This document shows, piece by piece, positions 52,562-63,017 of a DNA stretch of 64,000 nt; position 1 is the stretch's first letter, and each line of letters starts with the position of its first letter. The notes beneath the pieces were generated by a model, which ran no database searches, was not told where the DNA came from, and saw nothing but the letters and a program-made list of their open reading frames with translations. The stretch is from Subdoligranulum variabile (GTDB lineage: Bacteria > Bacillota > Clostridia > Oscillospirales > Ruminococcaceae). A program made the position numbers and the translations under genes. The DNA lies in the NCBI GenBank assembly GCA_004554775.1, contig SFKI01000003.1:62001-126000 (forward strand). The letters are read 5' to 3'.

Positions 52562-52590
52562 AGTATACCGCAAATGTCCGACATTTACAA
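52562..52590 (-). promoter_or_regulatory. Promoter with palindromic operator for the PanT-like gene
   Basis: On the minus strand TTGTAA (52590-52585) and TATACT (52567-52562) are 17 nt apart. The spacer contains AAATGT-CCG-ACATTT (52572-52586), and another AAATGTAC half-site follows at about 52530. The leader can also form a GCAGGCC/GGCCTG hairpin. Confidence 0.6.
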
Positions 52591-52628
52591 GGGTTTTAGC
52601 CCCTATCCGCCAAATTTTTGACGGCTTT

Positions 52629-52657
52629 TTGACTTTTGGACGCTGCTATGTTATACT
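52629..52657 (+). promoter_or_regulatory. Promoter of the YitT-family gene
   Basis: TTGACT (52629-52634) and TATACT (52652-52657) are 17 nt apart, 28 nt before the start codon. Confidence 0.75.
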
Positions 52658-52684
52658 GACAGAACTATGTTTGTGAGGTAGAAC

Positions 52685-53338
52685 ATGCAGTCCATCAAAA
52701 AGTTTGTTTCCAATTTTACGCCGCATCGGCTTTTCTGGCTGGTATTGGGCACAGCAATTTTGTCTTTCGGCATCCACAACATCCACCAGCGCGCCGCCAT
52801 TACCGAGGGCGGCGTTATCGGCCTGGTGCTGCTGATGAACCACTGGCTGGGCATCCCGGCGTCTATTGCTTCCCCGCTGCTGGATTTTATCAGCTATGCG
52901 CTGGCGTTCAAGTTCCTGGGGCTGGATTTTATCCTGACGGCGGCAGTCGCCAGCGTAAGCCTGGCCGGGTTTTACCGCGTGTGGGAAAGCTTCCCGCCCA
53001 TGCTGCCTGATTTAACCTCCTACCCGCTGGCGGCGGCGCTGCTGGGCGGTGCGTTTGTGGGCATTGGCGTGGGGCTGATCGTCCGGCAGGGCGGCTCCAG
53101 CGGCGGCGATGACGCGCTGGCGCTGGTCATTCACCAGCTGACCGGGTGGAAGCTGTCGCGCTCCTACCTATTCACCGATCTGGTCGTACTGGGGGCATCG
53201 CTGTCCTACATTCCGGCACGGCGCATTGCGTTTTCGCTGGTGACAGTCACGGTCTCCAGCTTGCTGATCGACTGGGTGCAGGGCGTGGGCAAGGAGAAAA
53301 AAGTCCATGGTCATGACACGGCAAAAGAGGTAAAATAG
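52685..53338 (+). CDS. YitT-family membrane protein
   Basis: A 217-residue protein with about five membrane helices. ITEGGVIGLVLLMNHWLGIPASIASPLLDFISY and IVRQGGSSGGDDALALVIHQLTGWKLS carry the duplicated YitT core motifs. The C-terminal cytosolic DUF2179 domain of longer family members is absent and replaced by a short charged tail. Function is not established. It is followed 63 nt later by the aldo/keto reductase, possibly in the same transcript. Confidence 0.85.
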   Translation: MQSIKKFVSNFTPHRLFWLVLGTAILSFGIHNIHQRAAITEGGVIGLVLLMNHWLGIPASIASPLLDFISYALAFKFLGLDFILTAAVASVSLAGFYRVWESFPPMLPDLTSYPLAAALLGGAFVGIGVGLIVRQGGSSGGDDALALVIHQLTGWKLSRSYLFTDLVVLGASLSYIPARRIAFSLVTVTVSSLLIDWVQGVGKEKKVHGHDTAKEVK

Positions 53339-53401
53339 GGCTAAGAACTGTGGGGCGGCTCACCGCCCTACCAACGCATTGCATACAGGAGGTTCACTGC
53401 C

Positions 53402-54391
53402 ATGTATCAAGCTGCCCAAAACCGTTACACCACCCTGCCTTACCGCCGCTGCGGCAACAGCGGCCTGCTGCTGCCCGCCGTATCGTTGGGGCTGTGGCAC
53501 AATTTTGGCGATACCGCCCCGTACGAGAACATGCGTGCGCTCTGCCGCACCGCGTTTGACCACGGCATCACCCACTTTGACCTGGCCAACAACTACGGCC
53601 CTGAGCCGGGTGCCGCCGAGCGCAATTTTGGCAAGATCCTGCGCGACGACCTGATGCCTTACCGCGATGAGCTGATCATCTCGACCAAGGCGGGCTACAC
53701 GATGTGGGACGGTCCCTACGGCGACTGGGGCAGCCGCAAATACCTGCTGGCCAGCCTGGACCAGAGCCTGCGCCGGATGGGGCTGGACTATGTGGATATC
53801 TTCTACCACCACCGCATGGACCCCAAGACCCCGCTGGAAGAAACAATGGGCGCTTTGGCGCAGGCCGTGCGCAGCGGCAAGGCGCTGTACGCGGGCCTGT
53901 CCAACTACGACGGCCCCACGCTGGAAAAAGCCGCTGCGATTTTGGGCGAGCTGCATGTGCCGTTCGTCATCAACCAGAACCGCTATTCGATTCTGGACCG
54001 CACGGTGGAGAAAAACGGCCTGAAAGAGACCGCCGCCAAACTGGGCAAGGGAATCATCACCTTCAGCCCTCTGGCGCAGGGCCGCCTGACTGACCGTTAC
54101 TTGCACGGCATCCCGGCCGACAGCCGCGTGCACACCGACGGCCGCTTTTTAAAAGAAAGCGACCTGACGCCCGAACTGCTGGCCCGCATCGCCAAGCTGA
54201 ATGACCTTGCCGCCGCGCGCGGCCAGACGCTGGCCGAGATGGCGCTGGCCTGGCTGCTGGCGAAGGAGGAGATCACGAGCGTGCTGATCGGCGCTTCCCG
54301 CCCGAGCCAGATTCTGGATAACATCAAAGCCGTGGAGAACACGACCTTTACCGCGGAAGAGCTGGCCGAGATCGACCGGCTGAGCGTATAA
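53402..54391 (+). CDS. Aldo/keto reductase, YghZ/Gpr-like
   Basis: An NADPH-dependent oxidoreductase of 329 residues with an alpha/beta barrel. SLGLWHNFGD, THFDLANNYGPEPGAAERNFG with the catalytic Asp and Tyr, ISTKAGYTMWDGPYGDWGSRKYLLASLDQSL with the catalytic Lys, and VDIFYHHRMD with the active-site His follow YghZ (L-glyceraldehyde 3-phosphate reductase) closely. The exact aldehyde substrate is inferred. ATG follows GGAGGTTCACTGCC. Confidence 0.9.
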   Translation: MYQAAQNRYTTLPYRRCGNSGLLLPAVSLGLWHNFGDTAPYENMRALCRTAFDHGITHFDLANNYGPEPGAAERNFGKILRDDLMPYRDELIISTKAGYTMWDGPYGDWGSRKYLLASLDQSLRRMGLDYVDIFYHHRMDPKTPLEETMGALAQAVRSGKALYAGLSNYDGPTLEKAAAILGELHVPFVINQNRYSILDRTVEKNGLKETAAKLGKGIITFSPLAQGRLTDRYLHGIPADSRVHTDGRFLKESDLTPELLARIAKLNDLAAARGQTLAEMALAWLLAKEEITSVLIGASRPSQILDNIKAVENTTFTAEELAEIDRLSV

Positions 54392-54510
54392 AATTGTACC
54401 GCAGGGCACGGGGGCAAAGCTTAGCAAACTAAAAAAAATGCTGTTGCGCATCATTTTGGCTGAAAGTGCAGCATCGCCCCTAAGAATTAGACATATGATG
54501 GAACAATAGA

Positions 54511-54584
54511 AAAAAGCATGTGCATCACAAATCTATTGAAAATTTCTGATTTTCAAAGAGATCTGTTGCACATGCTTTTTTATT
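54511..54584. terminator. Long nested hairpin, bidirectional terminator
   Basis: AAAAAGCATGTGCA (54511-54524) and TGCACATGCTTTTT (54567-54580) form a perfect 14-bp stem. Inside, ATCT/AGAT and TTGAAAAT (54536-54543)/ATTTTCAA (54549-54556) continue the rod. It ends transcription of the aldo/keto reductase. The rest of 54392-54640 shows no gene. Confidence 0.75.
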
Positions 54585-54603
54585 TTCGATTCTACGAATA
54601 AAA

Positions 54604-54632
54604 GAGGGCTGTCACATGTGCAACAGCCCCTT
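54604..54632 (-). terminator. opp operon terminator
   Basis: GGGCTGT (54606-54612) and ACAGCCC (54623-54629) form a stem; the minus strand continues CTCTTTTATT. Confidence 0.75.
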
Positions 54633-54640
54633 TCCTTATT

Positions 54641-54913
54641 TTATTTCCACAGCCAGAACAATACTGCCAGCAGTGCGGCCAGGCCGGCAAGGTAGGCACC
54701 GACAATCAGCAGTGTGGCTTTGAGCGCACCGAGGACGGCCCAGAATTTCTCCTTGCGGGTCCATTCGCCGGGCTGTTCCCACGGGCGGTCGTTGGCCGGA
54801 TCCGGGGCAGCGGCGGGTTTGCGGGGCTGGGGGCGCAGCGTTGGTGTGGGGCCGACGCCGCTCATATCGGCGATGGTACGTCCATCGTCCTCAAAAGAAT
54901 CGTGCTTTCTCAT
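54641..54913 (-). CDS. Small single-TM protein at the end of the opp operon
   Basis: A 90-residue protein with a Pro-rich, charged N-terminal half (TLRPQPRKPAAAPDPANDRPW) and one or two C-terminal membrane helices (ALKATLLIVGAYLAGLAALLAVLFWLW). Its ATG overlaps the oppF stop codon as ATGA, so it is translated with the transporter. I do not recognise the family. It may be an accessory membrane peptide of the transporter, which is inference from coupling only. Confidence 0.65.
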   Translation of the reverse strand: MRKHDSFEDDGRTIADMSGVGPTPTLRPQPRKPAAAPDPANDRPWEQPGEWTRKEKFWAVLGALKATLLIVGAYLAGLAALLAVLFWLWK

Positions 54914-55929
54914 TTTTCGTACAGGTGGCAGACTACGTAATGGCCGGGCTCGACCTCACGCTGTTTGGGAGCTTCGGTCTTGCAGCGCTCGGTGGCGTAG
55001 GGGCAGCGGGTGTGGAACTTGCAGCCTGCCGGCGGGTTGGCCGGGGACGGGATGGAACCTTGCAGCACGATGCGCTCCCGCTTGACAGTCGGATCCGGTA
55101 TGGGAATGGCCGAGAACAGCGCCTTGGTATAGGGGTGCAGCGGGTGGGAGAAGATATCATCCGTTTCGCCGTACTCAACCAGATTACCCAGGTACATAAC
55201 GCCGACCGTGTCGGAGATATGCTCAACGACCGAGAGGTCATGCGAGATGAACAGATAGGTCAAATTGCGCTTTTCCTGCAAGTTCTTGAGCAGGTTGATG
55301 ATCTGTGCCTGGATGGACACATCCAGCGCGGAGACCGGCTCGTCGCAGACGACGAATTCAGGGTTGAGGGCCAGCGCACGGGCAATGCAGATACGCTGGC
55401 GCTGACCGCCCGAGAACTCGTGCGGGTAGCGGGTCTTGTGGTAGGGCTGCAAGCCGCAGTCGTCCATGACCTGGTCAATATAATCATCAAACTCATTCTT
55501 CGGCACGAGGTTATGCTCACGCACGGCCTCGCCGATGATCTCACCGACAGGCAGACGCGGGGACAGGCTGGAGAACGGATCCTGGAAGATGATCTGCATC
55601 TTGGTGCGCAGTTCGCGCAGCTCGGCAGGGGTCAAGTCGTAAACTTCCTTGCCGTTGAACAGTACCTGGCCGCCGGTCTTATCGCCGCTCAGGCGCAGGA
55701 TAGTGCGGCCAGTGGTGGACTTGCCGCAGCCGGACTCGCCCACCAGGCCCATGGTGCAGCCGCGGCGCAGGTTAAAGGTGACGCCGTCCACAGCCTTGAC
55801 ATGGCCCACCGTCTGGGACAGCAGACCTCCTTTGATGGGGAAGTATTTTTTAAGGTGGTTGACCATCAGGATATACTGAGGGTCATAGGTGACGGGGGTA
55901 TAATCCAGTTCGGGCAGTTTTTTTGCCAT
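54910..55929 (-). CDS. oppF: Oligopeptide ABC transporter ATPase OppF
   Basis: One of two ATPases of the peptide importer. The 339-residue protein has Walker [10 protein letters not shown] (about 50), Q-loop [10 protein letters not shown], signature [10 protein letters not shown] (about 165), Walker [14 protein letters not shown] and the C-terminal oligo_HPY extension with [14 protein letters not shown], which holds a cysteine group typical of Opp/Dpp ATPases. It follows oppD by 3 nt. Confidence 0.95.
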   Translation of the reverse strand: MAKKLPELDYTPVTYDPQYILMVNHLKKYFPIKGGLLSQTVGHVKAVDGVTFNLRRGCTMGLVGESGCGKSTTGRTILRLSGDKTGGQVLFNGKEVYDLTPAELRELRTKMQIIFQDPFSSLSPRLPVGEIIGEAVREHNLVPKNEFDDYIDQVMDDCGLQPYHKTRYPHEFSGGQRQRICIARALALNPEFVVCDEPVSALDVSIQAQIINLLKNLQEKRNLTYLFISHDLSVVEHISDTVGVMYLGNLVEYGETDDIFSHPLHPYTKALFSAIPIPDPTVKRERIVLQGSIPSPANPPAGCKFHTRCPYATERCKTEAPKQREVEPGHYVVCHLYEK

Positions 55930-55932
55930 GGG

Positions 55933-57087
55933 TCACTCACCCGCCTTTCTGTTTTCTTCGTAGTAGCGGTAGCAGCTGACCTTGTGCGTGGGGGACAGGC
56001 TGATCTCGCAGGGGTACTCGCCGCTGCAACAGGGCAGCTGCATCTCGCAGCGGTCCTTGAAGTAGCAGTAATCCGGCATGTTGACCGGGTTGGGCACCTT
56101 GCCGGGGATGGAGTACAGACGGTCGACTTTTTTGCCGACGACCGGCTTGGACGCCATCAAGCCGATGGTGTAGGGGTGGCTGGGATGGGCAAAGATCTCC
56201 TCGACGGTGCCTTTCTCGACCACGCGGCCCGCATACATGACGACGACATAGTCGGCCATCTCGGCAATAACGCCCAGGTCATGGGTGATGAGCATGATGG
56301 ACGAGTTGATGCGATCCTTCAGGTTGCGCAGCAGGTCCAAAATCTGGGCCTGGATGGTCACATCCAGCGCGGTGGTGGGCTCGTCGGCAATGATGATCTT
56401 GGGGTTGCAGGCCAGTGCCATGGCGATCATGACACGCTGACGCATACCGCCGGACAGCTCGTGCGGGTACATCTGGTAAACGCCCTCGCTGTTGGCGATG
56501 CCGACGGTCTCGAGCATCTCGATCGTGCGCTTTTTGATGTCCTCTTTGGTCTTGCCTTCACCTTCGTGCAGGGAAATGACCTCGTCGATCTGTGCGCCGA
56601 TGCGGAACACCGGATTCAGGCTGGTCATCGGCTCCTGGAAGATCATCGAGATATAGTTGCCACGCAGGCCCTGCATTTTATCGGCCGGGGTCTTAGCGAT
56701 ATCGTAAGCCTTGCCGTTGCCGAGGTTCAGGCGGATTGCACCCTCGACGATCTGACCCTGCGGGCGCTGAAGCAGCTGCATCAGGGACAGGCTGGTAACG
56801 GACTTGCCGCAGCCGGACTCGCCCACGACGCCGACGGTCTTGCCGATGGGCACCTCGAACGAGACGCCATCGACGCTTTTGACCACGCCGGTATCGGTGA
56901 AGAAGTAGGTGTGCAGGTTATCGAACTCGACCGCGTTGGCCGGGTCTTTCATCTGGGTGGTGTACTCACCCTCGGGCACATTGCGGCGCTTGCGGCGTTT
57001 TTCGTATTGATCGGTAATGCGGCGATTTTCCTTGGAGATACGCCGCGACTCTTTGGCGGAAAGATATCCGTCCTGTTTTTTAGCCAT
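55933..57087 (-). CDS. oppD: Oligopeptide ABC transporter ATPase OppD
   Basis: The partner ATPase. The 384-residue protein has a ~50-residue charged N-terminal extension not usual in OppD ([20 protein letters not shown]), then Walker [10 protein letters not shown] (about 90), Q-loop [14 protein letters not shown], signature [10 protein letters not shown] (about 208), Walker [14 protein letters not shown] and the C-terminal cysteine motif [14 protein letters not shown]. It lies between oppC and oppF in the same operon. Confidence 0.95.
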   Translation of the reverse strand: MAKKQDGYLSAKESRRISKENRRITDQYEKRRKRRNVPEGEYTTQMKDPANAVEFDNLHTYFFTDTGVVKSVDGVSFEVPIGKTVGVVGESGCGKSVTSLSLMQLLQRPQGQIVEGAIRLNLGNGKAYDIAKTPADKMQGLRGNYISMIFQEPMTSLNPVFRIGAQIDEVISLHEGEGKTKEDIKKRTIEMLETVGIANSEGVYQMYPHELSGGMRQRVMIAMALACNPKIIIADEPTTALDVTIQAQILDLLRNLKDRINSSIMLITHDLGVIAEMADYVVVMYAGRVVEKGTVEEIFAHPSHPYTIGLMASKPVVGKKVDRLYSIPGKVPNPVNMPDYCYFKDRCEMQLPCCSGEYPCEISLSPTHKVSCYRYYEENRKAGE

Positions 57088-57106
57088 CGTGTGTTTCTCC
57101 TTCCAA

Positions 57107-58648
57107 TCAGCGTTTCATCTTGGGGTCAAAGGCGTCGCGCAGACCGTCACCCACAAAGTTGAAGCCCAGAACGGTGAGCAGCAGGCAAACACCGGCGGGG
57201 ATCCAGATGAAGAGGTAGTTGGTCATGACGTAAGCGTTGTTGACATCATTGATGATGTTGCCCCAGGACGCGAACGGGTACTTGACGCCCAGGCCCAGGA
57301 AGGACAGGGTAGCTTCGGTCAGGATGGTGGAGCCGAGGCCCATCGTGCAGGTGACGATGAGCTGCGGGATAACGTTGGGGATCAGGTGGCGGAAGATGCG
57401 GTGCCAGACATTGATGCCGCAGGCCTCGGTCGCCAGCATAAATTCCTGCTCACGCAGGGAAAGGATCTGGCCGCGGACCAGGCGGGCAATGCTGGGCCAG
57501 CCCAGGAAGCCCAGGATCAGCATCAGGTACATCATACGCGTCCAGGAATCGACGCGCATTGCGTCCATGGCAGCGCCGATGATGATGATGACGGGCATCG
57601 AAGGAATGCAGTAGAAAACGTCGACAACGCGCATAATAATGTTATCGACCCAGCCGCCGAAGTAGCCGGAGATGCCGCCCATCAGGATACCGAGGGAGGC
57701 TTCGATAATAACGACGATGAAGCCGATAATCAGCGAGACACGGCCGCCGTACATCAGGCGGGTCAACATGTCCATGCCGTTGGTGTCGGTGCCAAGCCAG
57801 TGCTCCTTGCTGGGGCGGGCGTAACGGTCATAGACGTAGGTCTCGGTCATCTGCTTAACGCTCCACACCTTGGTGGACGCGTCGTAGACGATGTCGTACT
57901 CAGCTTCGTTGCCGTCGGCATCGGTGTAATTGAACTTTTCGGCGTTGTCGTCGATGGCTTCCTGCAAGCGCTCCTTAAAGTCGCGGGTGACGATGATGCT
58001 GGAGTCAGCGGCGGAAACAACAAAGCGGCTGACATAACCCAGCGTGTCACCGCCAGCGGAGATGTTGCCGTCCTCATCGAGCGTGTAGTCCACACCGCCT
58101 GCGGTGAACTCTTCCTCGCCGTTGGCCATGGCGGTCAGGGCGGCGAGCTTAGTCTCGAAGTCGAACTTGTCGACACCGTCGGCCTCGTTGACAAGGTCAC
58201 GGCTGGCGTAGCCCATGACGGTGCGGCCCTGGTAGACCACATAGCAGTCATCGCTGAGGATATCGAGGGTATAGTCGACGTCCTTATAGCTGAACTCGGT
58301 GCTGCCTTTTTTCATAGCTTCCAGCGCCTTGCTTTGGGCGATGGAGCCAAAGTCCTGACCATCGGCCACGACAAAACGCATGGTATCGTTGCGGGTCACG
58401 CCCACAAACTCTTTGGACATCTGGGTGTAGGTGAAGAACTGCTCGTCCTGGCCGTAGGGGCTGATGAGGCCGCCGACGAAGGAGAACAGGAACATAGCCA
58501 TCAGAATGGACAAGCCGACAACGGCCAGCCGGTTGCGGAAGAACCGCTTGGCGACCAGTGCGCCGGGCGAAAGGACCTTGACGCGGCGGTCATCGTTCAG
58601 GGAGTACTGCTCCTGCTGGGGGTTCTGGTTCTGGGTGTTTTCACTCAT
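57107..58648 (-). CDS. oppC: Peptide ABC permease OppC with large extracytoplasmic insertion
   Basis: The second permease subunit. It has 513 residues, whereas OppC is normally about 300. The N-terminal KVLSPGALVAKRFFRNRLAVVGLSIL segment and first helix are normal. About 200 extra residues then follow before the second helix (YGGRVSLIIGFIVVIIE). The insertion contains two similar units, FSYKDVDYTLD...GYASR and FTAGGVDYTLD...GYVSR, and possibly a third. The C-terminal part has the EAA loop EACGINVWHRIFRHLIPNVIP. The reading frame is open and uninterrupted, so the insertion is genuine. Confidence 0.9.
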   Translation of the reverse strand: MSENTQNQNPQQEQYSLNDDRRVKVLSPGALVAKRFFRNRLAVVGLSILMAMFLFSFVGGLISPYGQDEQFFTYTQMSKEFVGVTRNDTMRFVVADGQDFGSIAQSKALEAMKKGSTEFSYKDVDYTLDILSDDCYVVYQGRTVMGYASRDLVNEADGVDKFDFETKLAALTAMANGEEEFTAGGVDYTLDEDGNISAGGDTLGYVSRFVVSAADSSIIVTRDFKERLQEAIDDNAEKFNYTDADGNEAEYDIVYDASTKVWSVKQMTETYVYDRYARPSKEHWLGTDTNGMDMLTRLMYGGRVSLIIGFIVVIIEASLGILMGGISGYFGGWVDNIIMRVVDVFYCIPSMPVIIIIGAAMDAMRVDSWTRMMYLMLILGFLGWPSIARLVRGQILSLREQEFMLATEACGINVWHRIFRHLIPNVIPQLIVTCTMGLGSTILTEATLSFLGLGVKYPFASWGNIINDVNNAYVMTNYLFIWIPAGVCLLLTVLGFNFVGDGLRDAFDPKMKR

Positions 58649-58667
58649 GGGTGTGCAGTCTCCTTTC

Positions 58668-59654
<987 letters not shown>

Positions 59655-59699
59655 GGGTGTTTCGTTCCTTCCTTGCACGGCGGGGCCGCGTTTTATAGT

Positions 59700-59880
59700 T
59701 TGCAGGCAGATGCCACAATGTGGGCATCCCCATCCCCCGCAGCACCAAAAGCCCTGCGGGGGAGTGGGACGACCATATTAAAGTGGTACAGCAAGCAACC
59801 GCCCCCGGCGTCATATGGGCGCCGAAAGGCGGTCGCAGGCAGGGGCAGTCAGCCCCAAAACAACATCAGGTGAAAGCTAT
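59700..59880 (-). promoter_or_regulatory. Intercistronic hairpin between oppA and oppB
   Basis: The 228-nt gap between oppA and oppB contains CCCCATCCCCCGCAG (from 59728) pairing with CTGCGGGGGAGTGGG (to 59768), without a clear T tract, and a GGCGCC-rich hairpin at about 59809-59835. Such structures often protect the binding-protein mRNA and lower permease expression. Confidence 0.5.
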
Positions 59881-59882
59881 GA

Positions 59883-62159
59883 TCAGTTCAGCTCGGTGTC
59901 GTTCAGCTCAGACTTGTAGGTCCAGTACGGGGTCTGATCCTTCGCGATGGTGTCGATGTTGACACGCTCGGTGGAGAAGATGGTAGCCTCGCTGCGCTGA
60001 TAAACGGGCAGCTCGACGCCCCAATCCAGGATGATCTCCATGGCCTCTTTGTACATAGCCTTGCGGGCCTCCTGGTCGGTGGTCTGGCGGGCAGCCATGA
60101 TCAGCTCATCCAGGTCGGCATCGTTGATGGCGTAGTAGTTGGTGGAACCACTGCTGTGGTACAACTGGTACATGTCGGGGTCATTGGTGGACTGCCAGGC
60201 AGCGACCCAACCCTCGGCAGCGCCGGACTGGTAGGAAGCGAACAGGTCAGAAGTGTTGGCCATATCGTTGACAGTCAGGGTGAAGCCGATGGTCTTGAGA
60301 GCGGCAGCAGCGTTGGTCAGGGTCTGGAAGGAGGGGTGGTCACCGTTGCCGTCGGCACCGATGTTGACCTGATACTCCATCTTGGCACCGGCGGGGGCAG
60401 CCGTGATCTGGCCATTCTCGACGGTGTAACCGGCAGCCTCGAAGTAGCCCAGGGCAGCCTGCAGAGCGGCGGCGTACTTGTCCTCGCTCTTCATGTCGGA
60501 GGTGTAGATCTCGTTGCCGTCCACGTCGGTGGAGTAGGCGATCTGGTAGCCGTCGTCAGTGACGGACGGGGCAGCCCAAGAGGTGTTGGAGATGGGGTAG
60601 TTGATAACGCTGGCGGTATCACCGTAGTAAGAGTCGATGCCCTCATCGCGGTAAGCAGCGATGACGGTCATGATGGCCTTGCGCAGATCCTTGGAAGCCT
60701 CGGAAGCGGGGTCGCCGCCGACGTTGACTTTAGCAGCGCTCAGTGCGATGTAGCCGTAGCCGCGGTAATCCTTCAGGCGGGTGGTGATGACGGGGCCGTC
60801 CTCGCCCTCGGTGCCGTTGATGTCGGCGATCTGGTCAGCAACTTCCAGAGAGTAGGAAGGATCGGAGATGTCGATGGTGCCAGCCTGCACGCCGGTGATC
60901 TTATCGGCCTCCTGGGTCTCCTTCATGTTGATGTGAGCGATCTTGGGTGCACCGTCAAAGTAGTCGGGGTTGGCATCCAGGTAAACAACGCCATCGCTGT
61001 ACTTATTAAAGGTGAACATACCGCCGCCCAGAGGAGCGCTGGTCTTGGAGCGAACACTGCTCAAGTCGCCCTTGGGGAAGCCGAAGGAGTTGTTGTCATA
61101 ATCGTACAGAGCGGTATCGCCGTAGTAGTGCAGGGGGGCGATGGGCATCTGCAGCTGATAGATCATGGTGGTGGACAGCTCGCTGGTGGTCAGGGTCATG
61201 CTGTAGTCGCCAGTCTTGACGATACCGGCAACATTGGGCACATCCTCGCCGGTGGTAACACCGGTGGTTGAGTAAGCATAAACTTCCTCGGGAATCAGGT
61301 CAGACAGGGCAGAGCCGGCAGTCTCGGCCTCCATGGCGGAGAAGTTCCAGTCATACTGGGCACCGATGGCCAGGAAGAAATCCTTGGCGGTAGCACCGTC
61401 GGGCAGTTCAAAGCCCCAGCCGGCAGCAGCGGAGGTAACGTCGGTAGCGCCGTTGGCCATCATATAGTCAACGATCTCCTGGGCAAAAGCAACGCCGCCC
61501 TCGTTGACAGCATCCCAGAAAGCCTTCTGCTGGTCAGCAGTGAAGTAGGTATTATCGGTGTTGTCCTCGCCAGCCTCAGCGATCAGCTTGGACAGGGTGG
61601 TCATGGAGCTGCGGTACTCCTCCAGGCCGACGATGGGGGTGGAGTACATGGTAGCAGAACCGTCATAAGTCGGATCCAGGAATACATACATCGAGAAGAT
61701 AACGTCGTCGATGGTGACAGGCTCGCCGTCAGAGAACTTCAGATCGTCGCGCAGCTTGATATCATAGGTGACGGTGCCGTCGTCATTCTCGGTGACAACG
61801 CAGTCAGAGGTGCCGTAGTAGGTGTAGTCGGTGCCGTTGTACTCGCGGGTCTCACCCTCGATGCCATTCAGGATCATTTCGCCCTTACGGTCAGCGCCCA
61901 GCAGGCCGAGCTGGGTCAGGTCGATGACATCCTGGTCAGCGGCAGAAGCGGCGAAGAAGGGGCTGAACTTACCCTCAAAGCCGGTCTCTGCCAGAACGAG
62001 GGTGCCGTCGCTGGTGGTAGAAGTGGTAGCCTCGGCGGTGGCAGTGCTTGCGGCTTCGCTGGATGCAGCGGAGGAAGCGGAGCTGCCGCAGCCGGCCAGC
62101 ATGCTCAGGCTCAAGGCCGCAGCAGATGCCAGCGCAATGGCTTGCTTTGCGTTTTTCAT
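59883..62159 (-). CDS. oppA: Oligopeptide-binding lipoprotein OppA
   Basis: The extracellular peptide receptor. The precursor has 758 residues, longer than the usual 500-620. The lipobox LAGC (Cys about 24) is followed by a Ser/Ala/Thr-rich linker. Family motifs include [28 protein letters not shown] (about 135-162), MTLTTSEL and a C-terminal [30 protein letters not shown] ~130-residue segment from about 175 to 305 (EYRSSMTTL to GEDVPNVAG) appears to be extra. ATG 62159 follows AGGAGG. It is the first gene of oppABCDF. Confidence 0.93.
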   Translation of the reverse strand: MKNAKQAIALASAAALSLSMLAGCGSSASSAASSEAASTATAEATTSTTSDGTLVLAETGFEGKFSPFFAASAADQDVIDLTQLGLLGADRKGEMILNGIEGETREYNGTDYTYYGTSDCVVTENDDGTVTYDIKLRDDLKFSDGEPVTIDDVIFSMYVFLDPTYDGSATMYSTPIVGLEEYRSSMTTLSKLIAEAGEDNTDNTYFTADQQKAFWDAVNEGGVAFAQEIVDYMMANGATDVTSAAAGWGFELPDGATAKDFFLAIGAQYDWNFSAMEAETAGSALSDLIPEEVYAYSTTGVTTGEDVPNVAGIVKTGDYSMTLTTSELSTTMIYQLQMPIAPLHYYGDTALYDYDNNSFGFPKGDLSSVRSKTSAPLGGGMFTFNKYSDGVVYLDANPDYFDGAPKIAHINMKETQEADKITGVQAGTIDISDPSYSLEVADQIADINGTEGEDGPVITTRLKDYRGYGYIALSAAKVNVGGDPASEASKDLRKAIMTVIAAYRDEGIDSYYGDTASVINYPISNTSWAAPSVTDDGYQIAYSTDVDGNEIYTSDMKSEDKYAAALQAALGYFEAAGYTVENGQITAAPAGAKMEYQVNIGADGNGDHPSFQTLTNAAAALKTIGFTLTVNDMANTSDLFASYQSGAAEGWVAAWQSTNDPDMYQLYHSSGSTNYYAINDADLDELIMAARQTTDQEARKAMYKEAMEIILDWGVELPVYQRSEATIFSTERVNIDTIAKDQTPYWTYKSELNDTELN

Positions 62160-62255
62160 GTGTACAAAACCTCCTAAAATTTGCCCTGTCAGCAAGTCGT
62201 TATGGCAGCTCCCCAGCTGCCATAACGGGAAAGGAAATCCCCTTTCCGTTCATTG

Positions 62256-62327
62256 TGTATTCATACAGTGTACACTTTCCGACAATGACTTAGCTTATAT
62301 AGTACCGTAGATTTGGCAAGTTGTCAA
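62256..62327 (-). promoter_or_regulatory. opp operon promoter with downstream palindrome
   Basis: On the minus strand TTGACA (62327-62322) and TACTAT (62304-62299) are 17 nt apart. A TGTAT-TC-ATACA type palindrome lies at 62256-62267 in the leader and may be an operator. The 62328-62412 stretch is AT-rich with nothing further. Confidence 0.75.
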
Positions 62328-62412
62328 CTTAAAAGTAGTATTTTTGTGGCATTTACCGAAATTTGTGATATTTTTTTGGCAAAGAAAGGGCCTGATTTTT
62401 TATGAGTTGTAC

Positions 62413-62447
62413 AAAATGCGGGCAGCCGCTTAGCTGCCTGCATTTTT
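62413..62447. terminator. Terminator of the peptidase operon
   Basis: AAAATGC-G-GGCAG and CTGCC-TGCATTTTT form a hairpin around an 8-nt loop with A/T tracts on both sides. Confidence 0.75.
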
Positions 62448-62489
62448 CGACATTGCAGCATTATTATATCTATAAATAATTCTGCATAT

Positions 62490-63017
62490 TTATTCCTGCT
62501 TTTCGTACTTTAGCACTTTAAACCGTTTGTTTGCTCGGATAAAAGCAGCAGCAGCCACCGTCTGCAAGGCGGCAAACAGCAGCCGGGCGGCCAGGTTTTG
62601 CCCGCCCAGTGCCAGTTGCACCAGCTGGGCCGCAGCTGTCAGCGCTGCAAGTACAGCGGCAGCCAGGCAAACACCCGGCAATTTTTGTGCGGTCTGTTCG
62701 TGGATATAGGCCCGCAGCGGGTCACCGCCCGCCGTCAGCCGCACCAGCAGGTAGAGCGCGTACACCCCTGCCAACAGCCCCGCCATATACGGCAGCAGCA
62801 GCCAGAACGGCGCGTGCGCCGTGGCTCCGTGCACAAAACCCGCTGCCAGCAGACAGGCAGTCCCGCCGCCGCACAGCACCCACAGCCCGGCCAGCGCCTT
62901 GCCGCGCGGCTGCGTACCTTTATAATAGTAGTGCGCACCGCGGTACTGGTAGTTGCCGTTCAAGTCTTTTTCAAAGTCGTCGAGGTAGGCGTGCTTGTTT
63001 TTTCGGTCCGCCATCAT
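62490..63017 (-). CDS. Four-TM membrane protein coupled to the peptidase gene
   Basis: A 175-residue protein. A charged N-terminal ~40 residues (YLDDFEKDLNGNYQYRGAHYYYKG) precede four hydrophobic segments and a basic C-terminal tail (RANKRFKVLKYEKQ). The start overlaps the stop codon of the upstream M3 peptidase (ATGA, with an alternative ATG three nt later), so the two are co-translated. I do not recognise the family. Confidence 0.65.
   Translation of the reverse strand: MMADRKNKHAYLDDFEKDLNGNYQYRGAHYYYKGTQPRGKALAGLWVLCGGGTACLLAAGFVHGATAHAPFWLLLPYMAGLLAGVYALYLLVRLTAGGDPLRAYIHEQTAQKLPGVCLAAAVLAALTAAAQLVQLALGGQNLAARLLFAALQTVAAAAFIRANKRFKVLKYEKQE

Noticed and set aside
54841..57162. 773-residue open frame on the plus strand
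   Set aside because: Antisense shadow of oppF and oppD; no ribosome site and no domain.
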